Positions 13,220 through 13,250 of a stretch of 13,250 bases of DNA are shown here, one piece after another. Positions within the stretch are counted from its first letter, which is position 1. Every line of letters starts with the position of its first letter. The stretch is from Methanocorpusculaceae archaeon UBA425. Lineage in GTDB: Archaea; Halobacteriota; Methanomicrobia; Methanomicrobiales; Methanocorpusculaceae. Location: assembly GCA_002506085.1 (NCBI GenBank), contig DAWV01000020.1, positions 10,855 through 24,104 of the forward strand. The letters are read 5' to 3'. The position numbers and the translations under genes are program-made. The notes beneath the pieces were generated by a model, which saw nothing but the letters and a program-made list of their open reading frames with translations, made no database searches and had not been told where the DNA came from.

Positions 13220-13250
13220 TTCGATTTCGTGTAAGGGATTCTTTTTGATG

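Larger units (their letters stand above)
12979..13249. repeat. Right arm of long degenerate inverted repeat (intergenic)
   Basis: This is the inverted counterpart of 1-260. The outermost 15 bases are a perfect complement of positions 1-15, and the well-matched blocks are 13172-13249 and 13069-13119. Between its two hairpins (13000-13014 and 13069-13083) this arm carries a different filler from the left arm: a CTTGC-GA-GCAAG hairpin at 13036-13047 followed by GCGAGCGAAGTGAG. Hairpin spacing is 69 bp here against 57 bp on the left. No transposase or target duplication is seen. Confidence 0.85.

Noticed and set aside
1..13249. The inverted repeat as terminal repeats of a large transposon or integrated element
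   Set aside because: The enclosed genes are core archaeal functions. There is no transposase or integrase, the arms are substantially diverged, and flanks that would show a target duplication are outside the window.

Overview
The window looks like chromosomal DNA of a methanogenic archaeon, most likely of the order Methanomicrobiales (a Methanocorpusculum-type genome is a guess). The support is an archaeal-type SRP RNA, the archaeal recombinase paralog RadB, an HVO_0476-type zinc-ribbon protein, DUF371, archaeal TATA boxes with short or absent leaders, and a nickel-pincer cofactor gene. Exonuclease VII (XseAB), a bacterial-type enzyme found in some methanogens, fits this. Twelve protein genes and one RNA gene cover about 92% of positions 434-12781. 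No transposase, integrase, CRISPR array, tRNA or rRNA was seen.

Layout: 1-433 is gene-free and carries one arm of a degenerate inverted repeat. A zinc-ribbon gene (-) and a DUF371 gene (+) diverge from a short AT-rich promoter region. The xseA-xseB operon (-) runs convergently into DUF371 and overlaps it through a hairpin. A TIM-barrel isomerase/endonuclease-IV-like gene (+) diverges from xseA and is followed by a CNNM/CorC-type membrane protein (+) with a palindromic operator candidate between its TATA box and start. Next is a minus-strand block: an alpha/alpha-toroid (terpenoid-cyclase-fold) protein, two tandem 347-residue flippase-like membrane paralogs, and an FkbM-type methyltransferase. 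larC and radB form an overlapping plus-strand pair. A malate dehydrogenase gene (-) lies 26 bp downstream of the 7S SRP RNA gene (-). 12782-13250 is again gene-free and carries the other repeat arm.

Most genes are ordinary core archaeal functions: DNA repair and recombination (XseAB, RadB), central metabolism (Mdh), cofactor synthesis (LarC), protein targeting (SRP RNA) and membrane or envelope functions (CNNM, the UPF0104 pair, FkbM). The least explained material is the pair of inverted intergenic repeats that bound the window. They hold a 110-bp core with inverted GTACATCC-type ends and a family of 15-nt hairpins whose stems vary by compensatory change. I see no clear undescribed multi-gene system. 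The nearest candidate is the minus-strand toroid / flippase pair / methyltransferase block, and its joint function is only inferred.
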